Shown here: positions 1-11,844 of the stretch, piece after piece
Layout of the letters: every line of letters starts with the position of its first letter
Numbering within the stretch: the stretch's first letter is position 1
Assembly (NCBI GenBank): GCA_016758965.1
Contig: JAEPRB010000077.1
Span: 96,756-160,755, forward strand
Source of the DNA: Circinella minor
Lineage: Eukaryota; Mucoromycota; Mucoromycetes; Mucorales; Lichtheimiaceae
Direction: 5' to 3'
DNA length: 64,000 nucleotides
Notes under the pieces: generated by a model
Seen by the model: the letters and a program-made list of their open reading frames with translations, nothing else
Told to the model about the DNA's origin: nothing
The model's database searches: none
Program-made: the position numbers and the translations under genes

Positions 1-2632
1 TTCCTCAAGGTTACCTATGCTTTGTTAAATTATTGACTATGCAAGGAAAACAAGCAAGAGCTTTAAAAGTGTATCAAGAAGGTTTAGAAAACGTACCAAC
101 AAATGATCCAGCTTATGGACAATTGCTACAAGCCAAAAAGATGGCGGATGAAAAAAATAATCAACGTTTTGACTTGGTGAGCGCTCTTCCATTAGAAGTA
201 AAAGAAGAAATTGTAGTATTATTATCAGAAGAAGAAAGGGTAAATTTATTTGATGTATCGAAGATAACATGGTCTCGATGGTTAGAAAATTGTCGAAAGG
301 CGTGGAAACATATATATAATGATGATTACAACGATGGAGGTATTGCTGTTTCACAAGTTTTACCAAAGATTGCGAGACATATCATTGATCTCATCATTAC
401 AACATCAGAGAAGGATGTATGGCTGAAATATCTTGAACATTTGCAAAACGGAGATTTTATAAATCTCAAGTTATTTCAATTTCCAGGTAATTTTTTTTTT
501 TTTTTATCCAGCAAGAATATACTATGCACTTTATTAGTAGAGAAGAAATTTAGATTGTGATGAAATACATTAACTAGCTAGTAATTTGATTTTGCTATTG
601 ATACTATTGTTAGAGCACTCGCAATGGTCCTTGTAAAAAAAGCTTGTAACTCCGTTTACCAGCTTTTTTACAAATTTATGCTCGCAACGGTCCTTGTAAA
701 AAAGCTTGCAAAATGCAAAGCTTGTAAATTTTTTAAGAAAGCTTGTAAAATTACAAGGAACGTTTGAGTGTTTGTAAAAAAAAATTGTCGCTTTCCATTT
801 TTAATAAAAATAAACAATAACAGCATTACTGCTAATACTACTTCTACTTTGGCTTCTACCAATGAACCTAACCATCGCTACGTACTACCGTCACCGCTCT
901 TACAACTTGTTGAGCGACTTGATTAAAGGTGTTGATGATAGTAGGATCCATTTTAAATTGGTTAAAGAGAGGTTAAGAGAAAAAACAGCTCAAAATAAGT
1001 TACAAGCTAATTTTACAAGGACCATTGTGAGTATTATTTGCCTTGTAGTGTTACAAAATTTTTACAAGTCTCAATTTACAAGCTTTTTTTTACAAGGACC
1101 GCTGCGAGTGCTCTATTATTACAGATTTTATGGGTTCTGAGGAGCTTTCTACAAACTCATTAATGTCATTAATGAACGGCTTTTGGAAAACGCGCTACAC
1201 TTTGACCAATATCGACCTTACATTTCCCATATATGAGTTCTCCAATAACGATTACGAATATTCTGTTTTATCCTCCATATCTCGAAACGCTTGTAGTCAA
1301 CACATATTACAACCTTTCAGAAAAAGTTGATGATCTAGAACGTTTACAAGAGCCACATCATTCTTTGGTAGATCTTACACTAAATACATCATATATGTCC
1401 CCTGATATTCTCAAACCGTCAGCGAAATGGTGTCCATATGTGAAACGGTTAAGGATTGAAGGTGCAGGAAAAGGTACACTTGATATCGTAAGCGATTACT
1501 TTCCCAATGTCGAAATGTTGGGGTATAATAATAATCATACATTACCAGAATCACATAAAGTATTAAATCAAGACTATGACAACAATGAGCCGATCATTCC
1601 TCGTATCAGCATGAATAATATGTATACCAAACAGAACAAAGGAAGGGTACGTGCATTCTATTCCAATGTTTATGGGAACCGACGAGGTGTAACTGACGAT
1701 GAATTTTTGCGATTTTTGCAAAAAAAAAAAAAACAAAAAACATTGGAGATACTTCATGCCAGCATGAGTATAACAAGGCCCCAAGATACGGATGGCGAAC
1801 CCAATAATAATTCTCAATCAGTTTACCGAATAGAAGCAGCAAGTGCTATACTAACTTTGAATCGATTGAAAACCATGGCGTTTCGGTCAGATGAGGATGG
1901 AGTATATGAACCACTCTTTTGTCGAATGAACAGACCGTCACTCAAGTATTTTAAATTAGTTGAATCATATGTCTTACCTACTATGGTGGATACGTTGATC
2001 AACTCACAGCCACCTTTAGAGGGGCTTGAATTCAAGGACGTTTATATAAAAGATAATGACCAGGAGACCACTATTGCTACACAGTGTATGGTACAATTAC
2101 TCAACGGATATGCCGTTACATCCCTGCAGGGATCCAACACAACAACTAATCTGAGAAATGTTATGTTTGAGAATTGCAAATTTATTTCAGACGATGTACT
2201 TGATGCTCTTGCTAATATCAGGACGATCCAAGGCTTGAGTTTCGAGGATCCAAAGTAACATCACACCCCAAGGCTTCAAGAACTTTTTTTAACAAGTTAA
2301 AAAAGCAAAATGTGCAAATAACCAAATTGAAGTTTGGAAACATAGATGATGTGGTGGATACTAAGACACTCTTGGATATAATCAACACTATGGAAGGGCT
2401 GAAATGACTTCATTTAACCTGTATTTGTGAGCTGACGGGACGTGATATCATTAAAGTAATCGATAATGCAAAGAAGTTAAATACTTTGATTGTAGAAAAT
2501 TGTTCCCTTTACTCTAAAGAAATCATACCTAATTGAAACTTCAAATACTTAAAAGTCATTCAGTATCATGAGAGGGATATAGATATATTTAATTTTGATA
2601 GATTTGCTTTAAAAGAACTATTTATTCCGTAG
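1..2632 (+). pseudogene. Decayed F-box/LRR protein gene with TPR-like N-terminus, 5' end cut by window edge
   Basis: The reading frame is already open at base 3 with a TPR-like helix (ALKVYQEGLENVP), so the gene begins outside the window. An F-box-like segment follows (LPLEVKEEIVVLLSEEERVN). A donor at 487 and acceptor at 1123-1124 bound an intron holding an inverted-repeat element. The next exon opens in one frame (about 1125-1225), but the LRR-like sequence continues from about 1206 in another frame (PPYLETLVV) to a stop at 2256-2258. Past that stop a third segment is plainly coding in a shifted frame (KLKFGNIDDVVDTKTLLDII) and runs to 2632 with in-frame stops at 2405 and 2534. Two frameshifts and three internal stops indicate a pseudogene. 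An intact family member would be a substrate adaptor of an SCF ubiquitin ligase. A run of 13 A near 1720 inserts four lysines. Confidence 0.8.
613..1113. mobile_element. 501 bp MITE-like element with double terminal inverted repeats, in the F-box pseudogene intron
   Basis: The left end (GAGCACTCGCAATGGTCC, 613 onward) is repeated in inverse orientation at the right end (ending GCGAGTGCTC at 1113), with the match extending about 37 bases with few differences. A TA flanks each end (611-612 and 1114-1115), as expected for Tc1/mariner-type target duplication. A second, inner pair of the same terminus lies at about 677-710 (CTCGCAACGGTCC) and about 1013-1036. No transposase frame is present, so the element is non-autonomous. 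The superfamily assignment is inferred only from the TA flank. Confidence 0.8.
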
Positions 2633-3699
2633 TATATATGAAAAAAGGATTTCCAATGGCTTTAAAAAATAAACTATTTAATAAACTGTTTTACATATCT
2701 ATCATTACTATTAATATATTGCAACTATACCTCTATATAGAAATAGTTCTGTAATATCTTTTAAAGAGAGTCTTTTTGTTTTATTTTCATTACGTAACAA
2801 GTAAATAAGCAATCATATCTGCTTCGTTTGTCATTATGTTTGAATTTTCTTGTTTATTTACGTATTGACTCATAGGGATCATCATGAATAACACAAACTT
2901 TTGCTACTGGGAAAATAGATTTGAAGAAAATCCTATATAGAGACAATATAAAACATATCCCTCTCCCTACTAGTACGTGAAGTGTATTGCAATAACGTGG
3001 AAAAAAAAAAGTTTAAAAATCGACTCAAAAGTTTCTCATCATTCTGTTAAAACATTTAGTATTTTTTTTTTTTTTGTGTTATTACGTGATGATGTTTTGG
3101 ATTAGATAACCAAAACGAAAACCTGATCTCCCAGTCCTGATTACTAAAAAAAAAAAAAGGATCTTTGGTTAGTGATTCTGAAACACACTTGAGAAAGAAG
3201 GTTATATTTACTCTGTAAAAGATCATCGCGCATCCCAAAGAAAAAATATTTGTATTTGTATATAAAGTTGGGAAAGAGTGCGAGACAAAAATAAATTTTT
3301 AATTGGATAAAAACCCTATTTTATCCCTTTTTCAGTACCCCTGTTTTTTTTTTGTTTTTTTTTTACCCCACTTGAAAAATACAGAGTGTGAGAGCGGAGA
3401 CGGAGGAGTTCTTTCGGTACTTACATAATCAACAAAAACTATATTACTTAACCCGCGGCATCGATTTTTTTTTTTTTTAAAAAAAAATATCATACTATTT
3501 GATTTTTGAAAAAAAAAGTTCTTTTAATAATAAAAATAACGACAAATAAAATAAAAGTTTAGGATTGAAATATATATATATATATATTAAAAAAGAACAA
3601 AGAACAACATGACAAAGGATATATATATATATATAGAATTAAGTAGATTTTGTTTATGTATAAAAATATATATATTTTTGTAGTTTTTCATTTTAAGTA
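2633..3699. other. AT-rich intergenic DNA, no gene seen
   Basis: Very AT-rich sequence with several A or T runs of 9-14 bases and short (TA)n stretches at about 3573 and 3620. It carries the 3' side of the zinc-finger gene on the minus strand. Open frames here are short and read through homopolymers. Nothing convincing is coded. Confidence 0.7.
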
Positions 3700-5623
3700 T
3701 TATCCAAAGGTGCTAACAACATGAGCAAGTTGAAGTAATCCACCTCCTTCTGTATTAGATGATGATCCTCCTTCTCCTTCTCCTCCATTATTATTATTAT
3801 CATTATTGTCTCTATCACCCTTATTCTTTGCGCTACTTTGTGAATCATTCTCTCGAACCGCGGAATTGAATCGATGAAGTTCCTGATCAAAATCCTTAAC
3901 TGGGGGATGTAATAATGTAAAAGGAAAAGGCGGACCCTGACCGGCAGGATTCTCCGCATTCGATAACAGGGTCAATGGTCGATGTTGATAAAAGACAGCT
4001 GTTGTTTGTTGTTGTTGATGTTGTGATGGTGATGATAAATTTAATGCTGGTGATCCCTGTTGTTTATTTAACGTTGCCGTCCGTGTAACCGCAGGATTAT
4101 TATTTTCACCAAATCTTGACCTTGTCATTGATGGAGATGAAGATGTTGTTGAGGTTAATATATCATTGGTTGTAGTTGTTGTAGTGGTATTATTATGGTT
4201 ATTCATATCACTGTTATTGTTATTCTTTGTGGCAGGATGATGTTGCTGACTCAAAGGGCTTGGTATAGTTGTTGAAGAAGTAGTATTTGTAGCTATTATA
4301 TTAGCAGTAGGAATAGGAGGGGTTGAAGATGATGAGGATGGTGAAGTATTGTTGGTCGTATGTGTATTCGATGTAGATAATGATAATGAAGTAGAACGCT
4401 GTTCATCTTGTTGCCGTTGTTGTTGTGTATAACGTGTAGGAGAGAATCGTTCAGTCCTTGCAGAAGGAGATAATAATGATTGGTGATAATTATTTAAATG
4501 TTGATCAATTGTTAATGGTGGCTCAACACCAAATGGATCGGATCGAATACGATGATGAGCATGTAAACGTGGTCGTGGACGAGCTTCTTCTGCTGCTTGA
4601 GCTGCTGCTGCTGCTTTATTTCTTTGAGATCGTCTTGATTTGGGTGACATATGAGTTCGATAATGTTGCATCATATTATCTTGTCGAGAGAATCGTGATT
4701 GACAGCCTGGAAATAGACATGGGAAGTTCTTTTCACCTGTATGAATACGATTATGTCGAGCAAGATGGCCACTATTATATTATATAAGATTATATAAGAT
4801 TACACAAATTAAAGAAAATACTTTTTTTTTTTTTTGCCCTCTTTTTTTTTTTTTTTTTTTGCCACCGATTTGTTAATAGACCCTTTCTCTAAAGGTTTTT
4901 CTGTTCTTACTAATCCTTTCAAACCATCCCCTCACCTCCTTTTTTTAATATCTTTTATCCAGAATAGATAAATATTTTCTTTTTTTACCTTGTTGTAAAA
5001 CTTTTATTACAACCTGGTTCAGTACAATGATATTTACGACGGCCATTCGTTGTTTTTTGTTGTTGTTGTTGTTGTTGTACAGGCTGTGGAGTTAGTTGTT
5101 GTTGCTGTTGAGTGACTTGTGATGGTGGTGATTGTGAATGAGATTGTGAGAATTGTGATGGTGGTTGTGGCGGTGGTGGTTGTGAATGATGCGGAGAAGG
5201 AATCCAAGATGTTGACGAATGATCCTGTCCATTGTTATTATTAGTATTATTTTCACGGTTACTGTTTTCGTCCAAAGAAGAAGAACTCGACGAAGAGGGT
5301 GAATAAGAAGTAGAAGGTGATGCTGCATTATTGTATGATGAATAAGGTTCTGGAGGTGGATGATTATGATGATTATTACTATTATTACTATTATTACTGT
5401 CCCTAGAAGAAGAAGATGATGGTGGTGGTGTTGGTTCATAATCCATTGGTTGAGGTATGTACAATGGTTGTCTTGAAGAAGATGTTGAACCTGTTGATAC
5501 AGCTGCAACTGCCGCTGCTGCCGCTGCTGCTCCATCATTTAATAAACTTATTTGTCGTCCGGATGAATCGATAACTGACAATGGAGAATCCTTAGAGCAT
5601 CCTTGTGAGTCATCATGTTGCAT
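3700..5623 (-). CDS. C2H2 zinc-finger transcription factor, Nrg1-type
   Basis: Two exons on the minus strand: 5623-4989 and 4771-3700, joined across a GTAAAA...AATAG intron that splits a serine codon, giving 568 aa. Two adjacent C2H2 fingers span residues 198-252: C200-C205-H218-H222 and C230-C235-H248-H252. They carry FTTSGHLARH, the linker HTGEKNFPC and FSRQDNMMQHYRTH, which are typical of fungal Nrg1-like repressors. The first finger is complete only after splicing, which supports the junction. The N-terminal 195 residues are Ala/Ser/Asn/Pro-rich and end in poly-Gln; the C-terminal 300 are Ser/Thr/Asn-rich. The protein should act in the nucleus on CCCCT/CCCTC-like sites and, in yeasts, this class represses glucose- or stress-responsive genes. 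That role is inferred from family knowledge. The gene is divergent from the mL57-type gene, 368 bp away. The start at 5623 is the first ATG after A-rich leader DNA. Confidence 0.88.
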
Positions 5624-5991
5624 TTTTCTTTAAAAAGATAATATGTATAAGCCGAAAAAAAAAAGAGAAAGAGGTAAAAAAAAAAAAATAGAAAAGGGAG
5701 GAAAGAGAAAAGAAAAATAAGAAAAAATAGAAACCAAAAAATTAAAAAAAAAAAAAAAAAAGGGTTCCGATTTTAAACACGAGAAGGGTAAAAAGAGGGT
5801 GCTGTTGTTCTATATGTGTGAGTGCGCAGATTGCAAAAAATAAAAATAAAAGAAAGACCAATAGAATTGCAGCGGATAAACTTGGGATTTTAGACAACAA
5901 CACAGCCCTTTTTTTTTTCTTTTTGTTGTTTTGTGACGTACCCATATATATAAACCATTTGTTTGAAGTTTCACTTACAAAAAAAAAAAAT
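5624..5991. promoter_or_regulatory. Divergent promoter region between the zinc-finger and mL57-type genes
   Basis: 368 bp of AT-rich DNA separate two oppositely directed starts. It has A runs at 5652, 5678 and 5743-5760, a T run at 5910, and a TATATATAAA stretch at 5944-5953 about 40 bp upstream of the mL57-type start. Shared regulation of the two genes is possible but not shown. Confidence 0.5.
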
Positions 5992-6851
5992 ATGTTAAGA
6001 ACAGTATTAGGTATATCAATCGATCGATTCACAATTTTTAATAATTAAAAAAAAAAAAAAGAACAGATATATATTATTTTCACAGCTGCTTTTACTCATT
6101 ATTACATATTATAATATTGAATTATAATTATTACTATTATTATTATTTTTAATTTTATTTTGAAGGACGACGGTCATTTCATACCACAATTATCAACAGA
6201 GTTGAAAAAGCAGCATCACCTGAATTTAACGTAGAATCAGCTAGTCAACGACTTGGTGTTTCTTTTACTACACCTAATATTTTACAACGCGCTTTAACAC
6301 ATAAATCATTCAAGCATGCTAATGAGCCTACCAATGAACGCCTTGAAGCTCTTGGTGGACGCGTGATTAGTTTATTTGCGACAGAAAAAGCTTTCCAAAA
6401 TAATGCTATCGATATTGCTGAAGAAGTAAATGAAAAAATCAACCCAACTCAATTGGCTAATGTATTTGATACTTTGAATTTAGAATCTGGATTACAATAT
6501 CATTTGGTAAGAAAGAAAGAAAGAAAGAAAGAAAGAGGATGATATATTGATGGTTTATTGCCCTGACAACCTTATTGTTGTCTTGGTTACAATTTATTTA
6601 CTTTATTTACCATGGTAATAATTTTACAAATAAACAATACATATATATATATATATATAGAGGGATGGAGCAACATCCAATGTCAAGGCAAATGCTTATA
6701 AGGCCATTGTTGGTGCTATATATCATGACAAGGTAAAACATACATATACATACATTTTGACTTCAAAAAAAATAATATTAATAAAAAAACAATTGTTTTT
6801 TTTATATAGGGTTTCTCAGCTGCGCGTGAATTTGTACAAAAACATTTGTAA
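5992..6851 (+). CDS. Mitochondrial large-subunit ribosomal protein with RNase III fold (mL57-type)
   Basis: Four exons: 5992-6010, 6166-6506, 6661-6732 and 6810-6851, giving 157 aa. Exon 1 is only 19 nt. Once spliced it gives the N-terminus MLRTVLGRRSFHTT, a basic, acid-free, Ser/Thr-containing mitochondrial presequence, which supports the start. Residues about 28-157 form a short RNase III-like domain (LQRALTHKSF, then KANAYKAIVGAIYHD). The RNase III signature NERLEFLGD appears as NERLEALGG at residues 63-71: the metal-binding Asp is Gly, so catalysis is not expected. A single degenerate domain of about 130 residues without a dsRNA-binding domain fits mL57 (yeast Mrpl15) better than mL44, which is longer. 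It should sit in the mitochondrial 54S subunit. A (GAAA)n repeat follows the exon 2 donor and a (TA)n tract precedes the exon 3 acceptor. Confidence 0.82.
6513..6536 (+). repeat. (GAAA)n microsatellite in intron 2 of the mL57-type gene
   Basis: About six tandem GAAA units lie directly after the GTAAG donor of intron 2, so length variation here sits next to a splice site. A (TA)n tract at about 6640-6659 abuts the 3' end of the same intron. Confidence 0.85.
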
Positions 6852-7088
6852 ACCAAATATCATCACTCAAAAAAAAAAAAAGATTTTTTTAAAAAAAGGT
6901 TCCCATTTATTTTTATTTTTATATACAAGCATCCCATAGCCTTTTCCTTTTTTTTCTATTTCTTTTGGGACCAAACCCCCCCCATCCTTTCAGGATGAAC
7001 AAAAACAAAACAAAAAGTATAAAATTTGTAATATATATAACTATATAAAATTGTAAAGAAAGAAAAAAAAAAGCTTTTTTTTTTTTAA

Positions 7089-8183
7089 TCAATGAATTGA
7101 TGTTTCAAGTTTTCGAGAATCTACAGTAGAAGAAGGAGGTGGAGTAGGTGGTGGTGGTGGAGATGTAGAAGATGATTGAGTATTAGAATCAAAATGGGAT
7201 GGAATAGGTGGACGATTACGGGAACGAAGAACACTGATTAAATCATCAAGAACGCGTCCTTGTTCTGCTCCAGGTAATTGAGGTGGTTCCTGTTGTTGTG
7301 ATCGAGTATCTTCATGCATATATGACTTATTGGGTCGTTCATTCGATAATCTTAACGGCAATGAAGTCCTAATACTTGATGATGGTGGCGGTAAAGTAGG
7401 TGGCGAAGAATATGGATGATGACGATATCTTGATGCTGAATGATGTGATGAAATAGGTGTAGGTCTTGTAGGAGTATGTGAAGGAGGATTAGATGTAGAT
7501 AATGGTGGAGATGTTGCCCTTAATGGAGGCGAAGGATGTCTTTGCGAATGATGGGAGTGATGGTGTTGTGGAAGTGGATGTTGTAATGTAGTTGATGGTG
7601 GTGGTAATAATGATGGAGGTTGTGGTGGTGAAGCCGATAATTCACGATGATGTTGGTTAGGTCTTGTCCATAAAGTACTACTGCTACTACTAATACTACC
7701 ATTATTATTGGTTGTTTTATTTGGGACATTTGTATCCATATTTGTAGATGTATTTTTATGATTATGATTACTGTGATCATTATTAGTATTATTATTAATA
7801 GCTGTAGGAATAGAATGATGCAAAGAAGGAGAAGGTGTAGTAGTGGTAGTAGTATTTGATGTAGCAGTTGTAGTAGTAGAAGTAGTAGGTTGTTGTTGTG
7901 AAATGGATGGACGATGTTCTAACTCCCAAACACGTTGTCGTAAACGTTCATTTTCATCTTCCAATTTATCAACTCGTTCTTGCAACCCTTGCATATCCCT
8001 CACTTTGGTCTCTAGCTCCTTAACATAACGTTCTTTACGTTGACGAAAAGCGCGCTGTGCCGCACGATTTTGTTCTGCTCGACGACTATCAATAACACCT
8101 TTACGTCGTTGACTTGCTGAACCACCTGCTGAATCATAAGGTTCCGGTGATTTTATATCGGTTCCGTCTGAATTGTTACTCAT
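7089..8183 (-). CDS. bZIP transcription factor, Pap1/Yap (AP-1-like) class
   Basis: Single exon, 364 aa. The basic region covers residues 33-55 and contains NRAAQRAFR at 39-47, the Asn-Ala-Gln-Phe-Arg pattern typical of fungal Pap1/Yap proteins. A leucine zipper follows with Leu67, Leu74, Leu81 and Leu88 in heptads. The remaining 270 residues are low complexity, rich in Ser, Thr, Pro, His and Asn. I do not see the paired cysteine-rich domains that make Pap1/Yap1 redox sensors, so an oxidative-stress role cannot be assumed. The protein should dimerise and bind TTACGTAA- or TGACTCA-like sites in the nucleus. The start at 8183 is the first ATG of the frame, followed by an acidic/serine stretch before the basic region. 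It converges on the mL57-type gene with only about 240 bp between stop codons. Confidence 0.88.
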   Translation of the reverse strand: MSNNSDGTDIKSPEPYDSAGGSASQRRKGVIDSRRAEQNRAAQRAFRQRKERYVKELETKVRDMQGLQERVDKLEDENERLRQRVWELEHRPSISQQQPTTSTTTTATSNTTTTTTPSPSLHHSIPTAINNNTNNDHSNHNHKNTSTNMDTNVPNKTTNNNGSISSSSSTLWTRPNQHHRELSASPPQPPSLLPPPSTTLQHPLPQHHHSHHSQRHPSPPLRATSPPLSTSNPPSHTPTRPTPISSHHSASRYRHHPYSSPPTLPPPSSSIRTSLPLRLSNERPNKSYMHEDTRSQQQEPPQLPGAEQGRVLDDLISVLRSRNRPPIPSHFDSNTQSSSTSPPPPPTPPPSSTVDSRKLETSIH

Positions 8184-11100
8184 TTTCTTTTTCTTTTTTT
8201 TTTATTTTGTTTAATTATATATAAGAAAAAAAAAGTGAAAGAGAAAGAGAGAGAGAGAGAGAGCTCCAATATATATAAAATAAAATAAAAAAGTGAAAGG
8301 AAAGAGAGAAAGAGGAAATAAAAAAAAAGGTTGTATATGTATTAATAAAGTTTTGCCTTTTTTTTTTTTTTAAGTTTCTGAAAATTCCTAATTATTAATA
8401 ATTAAAAAAATAAAAATAAAAGGAATGAAAGAAAGAAATAAATAAAATAATTAAAGTTATTTTTCTTTTGTTTGTTCTCTTTCGTTGTTGTTATAGGAGA
8501 AGAAAGTAAGAAAATAATAATAAAAAAGAGTAGTCGTCAAGTAAAAAGAAGGAAAGTGAAAAAAAAAAACAAGGCCAAAAAAATAATAATAATAATAATA
8601 ATAATACGTTTCATGAAAGGGTCCAGCATGTTAGGCTGACTCAGCCAATTAGCGAACGTGTTGCCAGCTTTGGAAAGGGTACCGAGGTGAAAGGGGTGAA
8701 TTCAGCAATAGTTCTTGATGAAAAGGTTCCAAACTCATTCACACACTTTTTTTTTTTTAATCTATCACATACATTATATATCTACATATAATACATATAA
8801 CTCTCACACTATACTACACTTACATTTTCTTTTTTATTTTATCGATTAAAAAGAAAAAGAAAAAGGGGGGGGGGAGAGAAGAATTACTTTGCTTTCTTCT
8901 CTCTTTTCTCCTTATAAACATAACAACATTTTAAAATACCTTAACCAATAATTAAACCCGATACTAACTTTCTTTTTCTACAAAAAACCAAATGTTCGGA
9001 ATTGTCCCAGTATCTTCTTTTTACATAAGATCTATTGAGACAGAATATGCCGATTACGTAATGTTTAAAATCATTGATTTATCTTTTTATCGTCGGGGGG
9101 TTAATCATATGAAAAAAAGAGTGGGCTCTTCAAATAAAAAATAATTATTAATTTCTTTCTATTATTTTTTATATAATAATAAACATTTGATTCTATAATT
9201 ATTTAATAATAATATTATTAATAATCAATGATAAATAATAATAAAAAATCCCAACATCTATTGCTAATATGGTAATCAAGAAGAAATCGAATCAATGAAT
9301 GAATGTGACAAGTTAAAACACAAAAAATTGTACTACATGTGTTCATATTCTTAATTTAGTTTTTTTTTTTCATTGTAGTGCAAAAAAAAAAGAACCAAAA
9401 TCACATAAGCCAATAAGATCTCACTTGATTTCGTAATAAATTTGTTGGAAACATCTTTATTATTAATAAAGGTAAATATTATGCCGATAACTGTGAAAAC
9501 ATCAAAATATTCTTTGATAAAATGCTTATTAAGCATTTAAAAAATGAAAGATTAAAATATTTTACTAGTATTTGATAAATGTAAAATCATTTATTAATTG
9601 TTTTCTAAAACCTTTTTACTTGAGAGAAGAAAAACCCCACGTTACTTGCCTCTCTTTAAATAATTGTAAATAGGTGGATGGGACACAAAAAAAAAAAAAA
9701 AAGTGTGTGTAATAAGGAGAGAAAGAAATGCCTCCATAATCGTATTTTACTATTATATTTTTAATTTCTTATTATCTTTTCATTATTAATAACATAATTT
9801 AGGAGGAATTCATTTCGCACTAACTATGTATCATATAATATTATGTGTTTGATCCAAGTTGATATTATTACCAAAATCGTACTCAACTCCTTTTTAAAAG
9901 AAGAAGAGCGGGGGGGAATCTCGTTTATTGTGTAAAATGTTCATATACGTAATATTACTTTCCCGTTTTCTTTTAGAGTTTGTAATAAAATTCACTATAA
10001 AATACACTTCTTGTCTATTTCATTTTCTGTAAAAAAAAAAAAAAAAACAAAATTGGTTGGTATGCTATGTGGCTGGAATTTACATGTAACAAAAAACAAA
10101 CAAGAACAATTTTTTTTTTATCTCATTACGTAATAAAAATCCTCTGATTTTTTTTTTTTTTTGGTCTAAAAAAAGAAATATCAAATGGGATTCCTTTTAT
10201 TAATCTACTTTTCACTTATCGATTAAATAAACAACTATTTTATTCCGGACATGTTTATCGAAAAAAGAAAAGCATCAAAAATAAGGCTAATAGAAACGAT
10301 AAAATATATTTTTATATTTTAAATTTTTATGTGAAAGAAAAGAATAGAAGAAAAGAGCTCAATTAGGTCTATACCCCGCCCCTTCCCCCCCCACCCCTCC
10401 CCTTTTTATTTTTCTTCGTTCCTGTCAATTAAAAGGATTAGTGATTATATGCTTGCGGCGACCATTATTTACTATACAAACGATCGGACCTATATTATCA
10501 ACCATTTACTTGGTAATATATAAAAAAAAGTTATAGTAAATCATGTTGTAATTTACTACTTTATCTCCTAAAAAAAAGCTTGTTATTAATCCCAACCACA
10601 AAATGAAATGCAGGAACCGAAAATGATGATAGACATCGTGACAACACAGTAATAAGAATTGTTACTAGTAGTAGACTTTTCAGAATAAACAATAATAACT
10701 CTCATTTTTTAAAGTACATAATGTGAATTGAATGCTACTAAGAATCCGCGGTAGTATTACTATTAACGCCTTTTATCTTTTATGATACGTACTCAGTCAA
10801 CTTTATTCCAATTCTTACATAATAAAATAATAGTCTTTTCCCTAGGTGGCACAACAGTTGAAAATTACCGTGTTTTTGTAATCGTTTTGCATAATAACGC
10901 CCTTTAATTAACCTGAGAAATGCCTTTTATTAAGTAAGCGGAATGGAACTGACTGTTCTTTTCACCAAATATTATATAAAAAAAAAAAAAATTATGTGTC
11001 GCATATAGCTGCATCGATTAAAAACGTCTATGTGTAACAATGTTATTTTACATGGAATATCTTTTATTTTTTGTAACAGTTTATTTAATTTATTTTTACT

Positions 11101-11728
11101 CTTAAATTTCTTTATAGTGATAGGTAATAATAATAATAGTAGCCATAGTTCCTCACCAAAAACAAGTCAAATTTCAAATTTATCCAAATTAGAGATACCA
11201 TCAATATTCATTTTATTAATTTTATTGTATAAGAAGAGTAAATCGTTAACCCAAAGACATAATAATCTGCCTCAATTCCTTATTAAAAGTTATGTATATT
11301 AAAAATTAAGCTACCTTTGCATATCATTTATTATATTTGAAAATGATGTTTAATTTTTTTTTCTCGGTTAAAGTAATGTGGTTTTTACTTTCATTACATG
11401 TATATAAAAAAAAATTTACTACTCTTATTATTACTTAATAACTCTACAATCGTTTGTTAAATGAATCAGCAAAAACTTTCAAAAAAATAAACTGAAGAAC
11501 CGTCTCCCATCAAAAAGAAAATCATTATTGCCAACATTGCATATTTATTTGGATCAACTTATTTTTCTTTTTTCAAAATCCTTATACTCCTACATTCATA
11601 AACAACATATTCGCCCTTTTTTTTTTATTATTATTATTTTCTCTCTTTTTGTTGTTGTTTACTTTTTATCTTTTTATTTGAAAGAAAAAAATATTGAATC
11701 ATTATTATTATTATTATTATTTTACTAT
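8184..11728. other. Long AT-rich intergenic region, no gene seen
   Basis: About 3.5 kb holding the bZIP promoter at one end and the DHA2 transporter promoter at the other. It contains GA- and TAA-type microsatellites (8243-8262, 8585-8605), homopolymers, a C-rich pyrimidine tract near 10378-10407 and several TACGTA palindromes. Open frames are short, composed of homopolymer and A/T-biased codons, and match no family I know. A ncRNA cannot be excluded. Confidence 0.6.
8634..8646. promoter_or_regulatory. Palindromic AP-1/Gcn4-type site with adjacent CCAAT box, upstream of the bZIP gene
   Basis: GGCTGACTCAGCC is symmetrical about its central base and contains the TGACTCA AP-1 core at 8637-8643. 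A CCAAT pentamer overlaps the end at 8645-8649. It lies about 450 bp upstream of the bZIP start, within a locally GC-richer patch (8610-8740) in AT-rich DNA. Autoregulation is an inference. Confidence 0.55.
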
Positions 11729-11793
11729 ATGGCTGAAAAAGACGAGAAACAGCCATTGTTAGCGTACAATAATAATAATAATACTACAGGAAA

Positions 11794-11844
<51 letters not shown>

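Noticed and set aside
3693..3959. 88-codon minus-strand frame
   Set aside because: Overlaps exon 2 of the zinc-finger gene in another frame; no independent support.
5092..5538. 148-codon minus-strand frame rich in His/Ile/Leu
   Set aside because: Shadow frame of the low-complexity N-terminal region of the zinc-finger gene.
5992..6851. Active Dicer or RNase III for RNAi
   Set aside because: Single short domain, metal-binding Asp replaced by Gly in NERLEALGG, no dsRNA-binding domain, mitochondrial presequence.
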